DNA from: Microdochium bolleyi
Lineage: Eukaryota > Ascomycota > Sordariomycetes > Xylariales > Microdochiaceae
NCBI GenBank assembly: GCA_001566295.1
Contig: KQ964247.1
Location: forward strand, 1,302,001 to 1,366,000
Length of the DNA stretch: 64,000 nt
Direction: 5' to 3'
A program made the translations under genes and the position numbers. Below are positions 11,712 through 21,890 of this stretch, one piece after another; positions within the stretch are counted from its first letter, which is position 1; every line of letters starts with the position of its first letter. The notes below the pieces were generated by a model. The model was not told the DNA's origin. It searched no databases and saw nothing but the letters and a program-made list of their open reading frames with translations.

Positions 11712-13005
11712 TCGGCCATCAAGACTAGTCATGGGGGGAGTCAGACACCCGGGGCGACACTGAGTAACGGCGGCACGTACGTGCTTACTGGAGGTCTTGG
11801 AGGCTTGGGTATGGAGATTACTGGGGTCCTGTGTGCGAAAGGCGCGTCTCACATCGCTTTCATCTCTCGTTCTGAATGCAAGAACGAGAAGGCCAAGCTG
11901 GCGTAGACAAGATTCGCGCTCAGGGTGTCACAGTCTGCTTGTACAACGTCGACATCTGCGACCGCGACGCGCTCCACGGTGCTCTGAAAGCAACCCGGGA
12001 CGAAATGCCTCCGATCCGCGGTGTGTTCCAGTGCGCCGCCTCTCTCGCGGACCGGCCTTTCGAGACCATGACGTTCGAGGAGTGGCAGAAGTCTTGTCGC
12101 GCAAAGGCGATTGGCTCTTGGAACCTCTTTCAGTGTCTTGCCCAAGACGACCTCTCCTTCTTCATCTTCCTGTCGAGCTCCGCCGGCATCATTGGCAATC
12201 GGGGCCAGGCCAACTACGCTGCTGGCAACAGTTTCCAAGATGCGCTGGCCCGCCACATCGACAACGGTTCGGGCAGGACCCACGGTATATCGCTCGACTT
12301 TGGGCTGGTGCTGGGCACGGGCACGGCAGCCTCAGATCCGATCCTGCTTGCTAAGATGAAAGTTGCTGATTCATCGGAATTCGTCTTGAAGACTTCAAGA
12401 AAGATGTGGAGCATGCCATCGTCAGGAATGAAAGATCAAGGGACTTCGCAGACAATAAGGAGGGCAACAACACCAAGGCGACTCCTCTGAGGAACGCTCC
12501 ATCTCGGATAGTCATTGGCGTCGGCACTGGCGGGCTCGAGTATCAGAACAAACCCTACGACCCATATTGGACTCGCACTCCTCTCTTCTCGGTTCTCAAT
12601 ACAGTCGATATGCCGCCCGGCAAGATGCTCTATCCACCAGGAGCACGTAGCAATGCCCAAGCCGCCAGTCCCGCTTACAGCAAGGGCAATCCCAGCAGCA
12701 GCAGTAGTAGTAGTAGTATGCACTCGGTTCGCGGGCTGCTCAGCAGCTGCGAGTGCGCCGAGGATAGGTGCCGCACCGTCTGTTACGGCCTGCGGAGGCT
12801 CCTGGCAAGGGTGATGGACCTGCCGGGCCCCGAGGAAGTCGACAGCGGCAGGTGCTTCAGGGACTACGGCGTCGACTCGCTTTCCGCGGTGGCGATCCGC
12901 AACTGGGTGGACGAGGAGTGCGGTGGCAAGCTCGACATCTTTGAGATCCTCGGGGACAGCACCATCCGCGAGCTGAGCGATACTGTGGCGAACAAGGGCC
13001 TTTGA
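11712..13005 (+). pseudogene. Truncated, frameshifted polyketide synthase remnant (ketoreductase + acyl carrier protein)
   Basis: Three successive frames match the C-terminal end of a fungal reducing polyketide synthase. The first (to about 11905) holds the NADPH-binding start of the ketoreductase, TYVLTGGLGGLG. The second (about 11880-12380) holds the ketoreductase core with GVFQCAASL, FLSSSAGIIGN and GQANYAAGN. The third (about 12380-13005) holds the linker and an acyl carrier protein with DYGVDSLSA, whose serine takes the phosphopantetheine arm. Both frame changes move back one base and lose no residues, so they look like single-base deletions near 11900 and 12380 rather than introns. No ketosynthase, acyltransferase or dehydratase is present upstream and there is no thioesterase. 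A Ser-repeat microsatellite lies in the linker (12697-12719). This is best read as a dead tail of a lost gene; base-calling errors could explain the shifts but not the missing domains. Confidence 0.85.
12697..12719 (+). repeat. AGC/AGT microsatellite in the PKS relic
   Basis: A short run of AGC then AGT triplets encodes polyserine in the linker before the acyl carrier protein. Triplet repeats of this type vary in length by slippage. Confidence 0.8.
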
Positions 13006-13435
13006 TGGACTTCGTAGGGAGTGACGTCTTCGGCGACTGATTCTGTTTTCAGGCCATGTGTGGTTAAGAGGCAGTATGCTCCGGTGGACTGTAGGAATGT
13101 GAAGCTTCATGGTCAGCATTTGGAAACGCTCATCTACGCGAGGGTCCTACACGTAGCTGATCGCGTGGGAGCTATCATATGTAGTCTGGATCGGAGGATT
13201 TCAGGGCGTGGCCGAAGTATAGTAACGTAACTCCTGCACATGTCAATCTCTGGCCCCCGGCCTGGTGAATAGCAAGTCTCGTGTTTCATAGAGGTGTTTA
13301 GGCAGGCCATGATCAACACTAGCGAAAGATAGACGAAGAACGAAGGAGTCTTCGCACCTCACGATGCGGACAATGCTGAAAAAGTGACGCTAAGAGACTT
13401 TGAATCTAGACCATCCAAATCAAGAACAACGCGAT
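13006..13435. other. Intergenic between convergent PKS relic and protease
   Basis: The 430 bp between the relic's stop and the protease's stop hold no supported gene and probably contain 3' UTR sequence of the protease. Confidence 0.5.
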
Positions 13436-15283
13436 CTAAAAGCACAGTGCTGGAAATAACCACATCGATACAAACACCATGACCGCAGCCACCATCTCAG
13501 CGTCTGCTATCCCCTTCCGGGTCCCTAGCGCGCCGTTCTTCCCTGTAGGTTGTGGCCCTCCATTAGATGATGTCGTCGGACCACCACCACCACCAACACC
13601 ACCAACACCACCACCACCAACTCCTCCCGGCGGAGCACCCTGAAAAGCGACTCCAGTGACCGACGGAATCCCCTTGTCCTCTGTGATCTCAATGACACCA
13701 TTGCCACTGCTGCTAGTGCTAGTGCTAGTGCTGTTCAGATTTGCCTGTGCCAGGCCGATCTTGTTGTGGTCCAGGTCATACACGACGTACGCGGAACGCA
13801 AAAAATTCTGTCCCAGGATGGACAGCCCTCCCGCGCCACCAGGCCTGTCCAACAGGCCGAAGGAGCACACCTCCTTGAAGCCTAGATCTGGTGGCAGCGT
13901 GATGTCGTCGTTGCTGTTGCTGTTCGACTTTATGTTGTCTAGGATGAACTCGCGGAACGGAACCCGGATCACTGGCCGCTGGCCCACAGGAGGCGTGGCA
14001 GAGCCGGTGCCCAAGTGGAAGTGGAAATCAACGGTCAGCCCCGGGCTGCGCGTAGCCAGCGTACAGTCCACGAGCCCAACGCCCGTGTTCTTCCTATCGT
14101 CGCGCACGCCGAAGTACTTCCAGATGCTCGTGACGAGCTCAGTGGGGAGATAGGATATCGTGGTGCCGGAGTCGAGGAGGACGCGGAGCGAAGATGCCGA
14201 CGACGGCATCGGTGCGGATGGAGGTGGAAGCGCGCTGTTGTTATAAAGGTCCTGGCTCGCACCGCCGCTGGCGGAGAAGTTGGCGACTATGGCATCAAGC
14301 CCGACCAGGAATTGTCGGGGTACATCCTGGCCTTGCGATGGGACGACATCGATGGTGTTCAGGGGGCCGATGAATTTCGTGGTATCAACACCCCCGAATA
14401 TAATCGTGCCAGTAGATGCTGTGTAGTCGTTCTGCCGATCATGTCAGTCGTGGTCCCAGTCGAGATATCGCTGTTACTGCAAGGAAGCCCGTTCTTCGAC
14501 TGGCAAGTCCGACTGGAATGGGATTCGCAAAGACCTACCAGATACAGGCTGTATGCCCGCGAGCCAATTTGGCCCATGGACTTGAGCTTGTCAAGCAGGC
14601 TCCTCTGGCCGTCAGTACTGGATCCATACCCGAGGCCCAAAATACCAGTGTTGATGCGAGACTCTTTGGCGAGCCCAAACTCTAGATCCTGGAGCACAAC
14701 AGGATTCGCGCCGCGGCCGACTCCGACATCGTCCTTGACTCGGTCGCCCTTGGCCGTGCGGTTGTCGATGTAGGTGACTTGAAACCCGCCGTTGCTCACA
14801 AGCTCGAAGCTCGAGCTCGATCCAGGGCTGTCTGCGATAGGATCATGACAGTGAGTGATCGGATCTGCGCTATACTTAGGCCGCAGCTTGATGTTCTTTG
14901 GACGATGAAGTAAAGAAAGGACTATCTGCCACCGGCAACTTACAAGTATCGTAACACACACCCGGCTTCTGGCAGAGAACCGCGCCGCTATCGAGCACCC
15001 ACAAGTCGGCACTGCCTGTGTCGATAAGCAAATCGATATCTTGTGGAGGCGTACCGATCTGTAGAGTCGCGAAATAGGCCTGTGCAGTCCGATTGTGGAG
15101 AAGCTCTTGGGCCAGCGCGAGTCTGCTGCCATCACCAGCTCCGCTCAGCCGCTCAGCCTGCGTGCCAGGCCGTCTCACCACGTCGAGTCTGGCGACTCTG
15201 GGCGTCTCTAGTGCGGCATCTTCGGCTGCGAAGATCTCCCATGTGCAGATTAGGACCCCAAGAGCAATGCAGAGAAGACGCAT
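13436..15283 (-). CDS. Secreted, probably GPI-anchored pepsin-like aspartic protease (family A1)
   Basis: Exons 15283-14944, 14831-14539 and 14431-13436 give 542 residues. A signal peptide occupies residues 1-19 (MRLLCIALGVLICTWEIFA). The first catalytic motif is DTGSADLW (Asp near 88) and the second is LLDSGTT (Asp near 298), the two aspartates of pepsin-type enzymes. Splicing restores CYDTYSPGSSSSFE, the usual stretch after the first catalytic site. After the fold comes a Ser/Thr-rich then Gly-rich linker (GGVGGGG repeats, 13584-13625). The protein ends in a hydrophobic tail (AAVMVFVSMWLFPALCF) that fits a GPI-attachment signal. The architecture resembles yapsins/Opsin-type cell-surface proteases, which process cell-wall or secreted proteins. 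Whether the tail is a GPI signal or a membrane anchor cannot be settled by eye. Confidence 0.9.
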
Positions 15284-16011
15284 GGCTCACGATGGCGGTC
15301 TGCGTTGATGCAATCCGCAACCGGGATGCCGAGGGTCTTCAGGCGCGTGCACATGCAGTCGCCCGCTCTACGCGGACCTGCCTGCACTGGGCTCAAATGC
15401 CAGGAGGTATCGAAAAATAGGCAGAGTGAACAGTATTGCGGAACAGCTGGTTGTTGAGCGTTACTATGTCGACACCGACCTGCAAATCGATACTGACCCG
15501 TGATCGTGGACGGGCGGATTTCGCGCTGACGGTGACGCATCATCTTTGAGCTCAGCTGAGGTCAGCCGCTGAGATTCATGCAGCCGGAGATAATAACCGT
15601 CAGGGATCCTGGTGATAGCTGCATGGACAGGCTGACCTAGGGCTCTCGAGTGAGCCCTGAAGGGTTGTGGCTGCAGCTGACAGGGCCAGGGTCTGTGCTG
15701 CCAAGGACTGGGATGCATCTCGACTCGATCAACTCCGCTGTTGCACTTACGTTGACATCAATCCACGCTGATTGCAGAGAATCACAAATCCTTCATGCCT
15801 TGCAAGTATCTCTAGGCCAACCCAATGTCGCAAAGAAGTTCATGATGCTTGCCACGAAAGTCACAAAGGAATGCAGGAACCAAGTATCACGAATGGGTGA
15901 AGAGAAGTGATCCTGGACAGATTCGAAGCAATTCTGGCTTGTTTGCTCAGGACCGGATTGGTGCGTTTGTATTTTAGGGGAAGCCCGCCACGGTTGCGCC
16001 GAGTCGCAATT
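15284..16011. other. Intergenic, no gene seen
   Basis: This is the promoter side of the aspartic protease and the 3' flank of the RBM5-like gene. Open frames are short and carry no recognisable domain. Confidence 0.5.
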
Positions 16012-18521
16012 TCAGCCCATGCGCTCGTAACGCTCCCTGGCCTTGTCCTTGGCTTTGGAGACAAAGTCGGAATAATCGTTCTTCGTCGCTCGTGCCGCTT
16101 CTTCCACGGCATCACCCACTTTGCCGCCTTCCGCGCCGAGACCGACTCCAGGCGTGTAAGCCAGAGTCTCGATGATATTTGTCCGACCCTCCCCACCCGC
16201 GCCCAGCCCGGCGCCCTTCGTCCATCCCATCTTCGCCAGCAGACCAGCGCCTTTAGAGACGGCTGGCTTCGTCGGAACTACCTTAGCCGTGGCAGAGTCT
16301 GCTTGGTCCTTCCTCGGCAGGTGCGCCGCCTTGGGCTGGGTACGTTTCTTGTGCGCCATCCGTCTCTCCTTCGCACGATCACGGTAATTCGAGACAGGCT
16401 CTTTGCCCCTGGCCTTGAGGTCTTGTGTGGCTTTGGCGATGGTTGCTTCGCTGTCAAGATTCGTCTTGTGCATGTCGCTTAGTTGCTCGTGACGACGCAG
16501 GGAGGGCTCGCTCTTGAATCGTCGTCGACATAATAAGCAGCACATGTCGTCGAGGTCGGCATACGAGACTACCATTGCGGAAGATGCAACTGGGGCCATT
16601 GCTGTCAGGCCACCTACGGCGTTGACTCCCGTTGCAGGGCTCTCGTCGTGTCCAGTGTTCGAGGTGCTAGACGATGCACTTTTCCCACTCAGCTCAGCAT
16701 GCTTGTTTGCCCACATCTTCAGCTGTGGAGCCATCGCAATGGCCTTCTTGCCTGTCGGGCCAGCAAGGTCCTTGTCCGCTTTGCGCTTCTTGGAATCCTT
16801 GGCTGCATTGGCTTCGTTGTCTTTCTTCGTCGGTGCAGCATCCTTCGCCTTATCTTCGTAGAGATTTTCGTTGAACATTGTCAACTCGCTAGCGTAAACG
16901 GCCGGGTTCCAATACGACAGTCGCATCGATGGGTTGTGTACAGCTGTGAAGGTAAATCTATCGTCCTCTCCCTGAACCGGATGGAGGTATGGAATAAAGA
17001 CCCCGGAGTGTATGAAAGCGATAGATGCCGGTCGTGCATTGATCAGGAAATTTGGGCTTGCGTGATATTTCGCCACAGCTGCCCTCGCATCGTCCAAGGT
17101 CGCAAATTCAGCGAAGCCGTAGTTGCAACTGATCTCGCTGGATTTGTCACGTATCATGAAGACTCGCGCGAGGGAGCCAGGTTTGGCTCCGAGGCCACTC
17201 GTGTTGCCAACTGGGGCGGTGCTCTTCAACTTTGGCGCTCCCGCTGGCGTCTGTTTAGGCTCTGGGCCTTTGTCGACATAGAGGCTCTTGATGCCGTTTG
17301 CCAAAGAGATCTCGTTCACGGACGATGCCAGACCCCGGACAACAATGAATACGGATGGTGCCTGTTGTGGACACTCGTCGCTCTGGCCATCCAGCTTCAT
17401 TTCTGAAGTACTTTCCGCTGGGGTTACAGAGCTATTAGCCGATAGCTTCGAGGACGACGTCTCATGTCTGCGATCACTTACAAGATCGTGGCGCCTGGCA
17501 CTCTTTGCAGGTAGCTCGTCGTGAGAAGTTTTGGAAATGACACTTGACCACACGTTAGAAAAGGCTCTGCACTAGATAGAGACTCACTGATCATTTACCA
17601 TCGTGCAAATCCAATCATCTGCAGGAGGAGCTTGCCTCCTTTCCCGGCTGTACTCGATGTAGACCCGGGAAGAGGAACCGTCGGGAGTGGTTACTTCGAA
17701 AGCGGGATAGTGTCTGTCGAGGAAGTCGGCAGCGTCGGTTTCGGAGCTGAACTCCGCGAAGCCATAGCTGCGTCGTGATCCTGTGCTCATCTTCAGTATT
17801 TTGTGACCGTGTCTGCATTGCTCCTGCGCCAATAGGACCTACGGTCATCCGACTTGATCCGCACTTCCGTCAGACCCTCGGCCCCCAAATCTCGTATCGC
17901 TTGGTCGATCTTGACTCGATGTTAGCTTGTGCCATATTGACAGTACAGCCAAGTACCCGACCACGCACCATTTGTCGGCTCATCCATTCAGGGATATCAT
18001 TGAGCTTCAGGGTATGGCTCGGCCGCCCGGGGCCTGATCGATGTGACTGATCGTGGTAGTATGTGTCGTCGCCCGAGTTGTACGGTGAGGTTTCTCGCGA
18101 GTCGCGCCGTCGGCCTTTGCGGCCGTTCTGATCTCTGGGCGCATCATGGTCTCTGTAGCCTCTATCTCTGCCGCGACTGTACCCTGGGGAGCCGCGCCGT
18201 CGGTGTCGCGGGTCTTCGCCGTATGTTCCATCCTTCCCGCCACCGTGGCGGCCCTGGTCCCATTCACGTTCATGATATGAGGCAGAGTAGTTGCTGTCGC
18301 CTCTCGGTCCGCGTGGGGGTGATCTGGAGGAGCCTTCTCGTGCGAAGTCAGCGAACGCTCGAGGTTAATGTGCCTAAGTATTGTGATTTGATCGTGTCCA
18401 TGGCTCCCAGTGCTGGTGACGGGACTGGGAGTTCATGCGGCTCGAAGTGCGCAGGGAGGGCGTTTGTACGTTTGTTGGAATCGCGCTCGTCGCGAGCTTC
18501 GTGGTCATGATCGTCGTACAT
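16012..18521 (-). CDS. RBM5/RBM10-like RNA-binding splicing factor (RRM-RanBP2 finger-RRM-C2H2-G-patch)
   Basis: Six exons (18521-18470, 18357-17969, 17909-17843, 17780-17599, 17542-17482, 17417-16012) give about 718 residues. An Arg/Ser/Gly-rich N-terminus (to ~130) precedes RRM1 (RNP2 HTLKLNDIP, RNP1 RRSYGFAEF). A RanBP2-type finger follows (DWICTM, then CHFQNFSRRATCKECQ, revealed only after splicing). Then come RRM2 (~271-400, NYGFAEF), a C2H2 finger near 543 (CCLLCRRRF...HEQLSDMH) and a G-patch near 639 (GLLAKMGWTKGAGLG). This domain order is that of vertebrate RBM5/RBM10, which work in early spliceosome assembly and 3' splice-site choice. I saw no OCRE domain between RRM2 and the C2H2 finger. 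The first intron (donor GTACAA, acceptor CTCGAG) is the least certain. G-patch proteins recruit DEAH-box helicases, so a spliceosomal role is likely. Confidence 0.87.
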
Positions 18522-18916
18522 CGTGTAGTTGGTGATCAAGCTTGCCAGCAACGACAGCTTGAGGCAGCGTCGGCCAAGGGTCACGAACGTTGAGGGCTTG
18601 CCGATCGCTGTCGCTTCGAGACTCGAGCCTTGTTGTCAAGAGTTGTGCGGAGGTTTCGCGGTCATTGGCGCAAAGCGTTTTGTGAGGCGCGCTCATGATG
18701 CAAGAGCCGCTGTCACAAGCAATTGAAGATGCAGGCATCCCCACTTGGGGACGCGCCCGCGATCGCCTCCGCAGGGCTTAGTCACTTGAAGCTCCCCTCG
18801 CCCTAGAAGACTACCCTATCCACGCCGGTCATTACCACGACGTGATTCATGTTGCATCTCCATATCGAAAGCATTGACGCATTCTAATTCCAGTACTGAT
18901 TCAACGAAACAAAGCG
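18522..18916. promoter_or_regulatory. Divergent promoter between RBM5-like gene and molybdopterin synthase gene
   Basis: The 395 bp between two divergent start codons must hold both promoters and both 5' leaders. No specific element stands out by eye. Confidence 0.5.
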
Positions 18917-19528
18917 ATGGAGGCAGGAACAACAACGGAGCTGCAGGAGCAAGATTGCTACGTCAGCCTCACCCATGATCACCTCAATGCTCAGGATGTC
19001 ATAGACAGGGTGCGCAGCCCCAAGGCCGGAGCTATTGTCCTCTTTGCTGGTATGACCATCTGAACACACTGCGGAATATCTGCATGGGCAGTCACTGAGG
19101 TGCCATTGTGCGCAGGCACGACGAGGGACAATTTCGGTGGCAAGCCCGTCAAAGAGCTTCAGTACAGCTCATACGGCCAGCTAGCCTTGAGGACAATGAT
19201 GAGCATCTGCCAGGCCATGGTGGAGAAGCACTCGCTCACCTCCATCGCCATGATCCACCGCCTCGGGACCGTGCCCATCGCCGAGGAGAGCATTCTGATC
19301 GCAGTGTCGTCGCCGCACAGGCAGGCTGCCTGGCGGGCAGGGGAGGAGGCTCTGGAGGAGTGCAAGGCCCGGGTCGAGGTGTGGAAGAAGGAGGAGTTTG
19401 AGGGCGAGGACGGCGTCTGGAGAGCGAACAGAGACGGCGCGGTCGGGCAGAAAATGACAGAGGAGGAGGCCAACGCGGACCAACAAAGCACGGTACAAGC
19501 AGCGATCTCGAAAGGCACGTTGGCTTAG
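18917..19528 (+). CDS. Molybdopterin synthase large (catalytic) subunit, MoaE/MOCS2B/cnxH family
   Basis: Exons 18917-19049 and 19116-19528 give 181 residues. The protein resembles MoaE throughout: an N-terminal DVIDRVRSPKAGAIVLFAGTTRDN, a central MIHRLGTVPIAEESILIAVSSPHR, and the lysine-bearing CKARVEVWKKEEF. It converts precursor Z (cPMP) to molybdopterin using sulfur carried by the small MoaD-type subunit. The cofactor is needed by nitrate reductase and xanthine dehydrogenase. SSPHR and WKKE, which line the active site, are intact. The usual Pro-Ile before WKKE reads Val-Glu here. The usual YEAY motif reads YSSY. The C-terminal extension after WKKE is typical of fungal members. The gene converges on the short-chain dehydrogenase, with only 79 bp between stops. 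Confidence 0.9.
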
Positions 19529-19607
19529 GTTCATAGTAGTTGAGAGGCATCTTTGGGCCATGACGATCATGACGTGTAGAAACCATCAATGCATTTCTCT
19601 ATGTATT

Positions 19608-20819
19608 CTAGTTCTTGGGCATTCCATCAACCTCGACCACGCTGCCATTCATGAACCTCGCCTCTTCACTCATCAGGAACGCGACAACCTACGTGCAAAA
19701 ACACGTACGACGTATTAGCAACTTTCGAGAGCACCGTCAAGATCACAGGAACTTACGTCAGCGATATCCTCAGGCGTACCCATCCTCCCGAGGGCATTGC
19801 TGCTGTCCATCTCCTCTCTCGCCTCCGCGGTGCCCCTCATGATGCCCTCGTTCGTCGGCGTGTCGATGTTTCCCGGCGCGATCACATTCGTCCGGATGCC
19901 CCTGGGCCCGAGCTCAAGCGCCATGCTCTTGCTGAAGCCGATGAGGCCGAACTTGGTGGCGCAGTATATCGACATCTGCGACTTGGGGATCCAGCCAAGG
20001 ATCGAGGAGACGTTGACGTAGCTGCTCCCGGGGATCTTCATGTGCGGTATCGTGGCCTTGGTGACATTGTCTGTGAGGAACAATATCTCTCTTCTCAGCC
20101 ACTAGCCATCCATGGAAAAGGAGGACGACGCGGAGCGAGTTCACACGTGGGTGATGGCCGAGTACGCGAACAATAACACCACAAAGGGAGACTTACACAC
20201 GCCCTTTAGGTTCACACTGAGCAGCTTGTCAAAGTACGCACTCGGCGTGTCCACGAGCGGCATAGCCGTCGGGTTGACGCCCGCGCAATTGAAGACGTGG
20301 TCGAGATGTCCAAAGGTGCCGGCGACCTCGCGGATCCGCGAAGCCACATCGGCCTCATCCGCCACGTTCATCGCACCTGCAAAGTGATTTCTGCCATCGC
20401 CGCCGCCGCCGCCGCCGCAGAGCTCGTACGTCCTCGTCACGGACTTGCGGTCCACGTCGGTGATCGCAAGCGTAGCGCCTAGCCCGTGCAGTTTGACCGC
20501 AGTCGCACGGCTGGACGACGCACAGGATGAACAAGCACATTATCAGCCGAGTACCCCATGCGGCCGAGAAAGACCAACAAAAAGAACCAAACCCCGATGG
20601 TGACTTGCAGACCTCGTACACGAGCAAAAGGTCCCAGTCTTCGGCCGTGTACCTGCATGACACGACGAGAGCAGTAACACACCAAAGGGAAAGGGGGACC
20701 AACCGCGATAAGAGCGGTGGTCAGCCCAAGCAAATACAGGAAACACACGCTTACCCGATGCCACTCCCGGCCCCCGTGATGAGGATCTTCTTGCCCGCCA
20801 ATATCGCTGCAGAAGCCAT
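19608..20819 (-). CDS. Short-chain dehydrogenase/reductase (classical SDR)
   Basis: Exons 20819-20755, 20510-20197, 20070-19757 and 19688-19608 give 257 residues, the usual length of a classical SDR. The nucleotide-binding motif TGAGSGIG lies near residue 15. NCAG follows at about 100, the catalytic serine lies in VNVSSILG, and the catalytic pair is YCATK. After the catalytic site come PGNIDTP and a C-terminal ARFMNGSVVEVDG, both typical. An acidic residue after the second strand (ITDVDR) favours NAD(H). Splicing restores GVYNVTKATIPHM at the second junction. The first intron, 244 nt, is long for this genome. The substrate cannot be inferred; relatives oxidise or reduce small alcohols, sugars and ketones. 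A poly-Gly insertion (GGGGGG) around residue 75 is a private low-complexity addition. Confidence 0.92.
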
Positions 20820-21890
20820 GTCGCGTGCTCTGCCGTCGACGAACAGGAGGGGTTCCCTTATTGCTTGGTACACCGTAATGGTGGGATCTCCGACTTTCCC
20901 GACGGTAAGGTAAGCGCACGCTTAGATAGAGGGTGGCGGATCAGCTCCCTGTCAAAGCTTCGTAAGGGGACTTGCGAAATGGTGACAAGTCCCGAGACTA
21001 TTGAGCGGCACAGCAGTTTGACAATTGCAGCTCGCCTCGACAAAGATCCCATGCCCTAGGCATTATTCCCGGGCTTATTGATCGGTAGTGATGAGGGATC
21101 TGCAACTGACATCGGCAGCACTGCTCCGAACCGAACCAGCCCCCCCCCGCAGCGAGCCTCCTCTTGCACTGCATTTCGGCGAGGAAAGTCGCCTCTCCAG
21201 CAGCTGCCTTTGGTAGCCTTCCCATTCCATCTCCCGTGCATGCGATGCGCTGCGCGAGCAGCACACACCCCCCCGATCCTGCAGCTGCAAGGACCATGTC
21301 AAAGTCTGCAATAGCATGCCTCTTCAATAGGGTACCTTTTGCTCAGCAGATCTGCAGGCCGCCGCCGAAGAAAGAAGAAGCGGCCGGCGGAAGGATGGAC
21401 AAGCAACAGCCCTGTAGCGGTCGCCGCTAGCCCCCCACACCAGGTGTCGGAGCAAGGAGCTTCCGGCAGTTGGTGCAGTCACCAGCCGCCGATTGCCAAG
21501 GTGGGCCAGGGCCGATCCTCAAAGCCAAGACCTGTCGTCACATTTGAACTTTGACGACGACGACTTCTGTCTAACTTCGTTATTTGTGGACGGTGAGAGA
21601 GTCAGAACCACGGTGCCTTTTTCCGGCTAGGGAGGCGGCGGGGCGAAGGGAGAAGGCTGTTTCTGTGTTCGAGTCCTCTGGTCACTGTTCGTGGATCTAC
21701 GGGCTACAGACTACAGGCGCTTCACGAGTCGAACTTCAGATTACGGCTCTGTTTAAGATCGATGCGGTTTCAGATCGTGCGCATCACGTGCAAGACCCTG
21801 TGGCTGAAGCTGACATGATTTACTCTCTTATAACATGTTTTTTTCTTTTTCCTTGTTCGTGATTATGCTTCTATGTGAGATTTGTCCATG
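20820..21890. other. Intergenic, no gene seen
   Basis: About 1 kb upstream of the dehydrogenase and downstream of the F-box gene. It has short C-rich runs (around 21140 and 21270) but no supported coding sequence. Confidence 0.5.

Noticed and set aside
14015..14773. 252-codon plus-strand frame over the aspartic protease
   Set aside because: Antisense shadow; the minus strand has both catalytic motifs and clean splicing.
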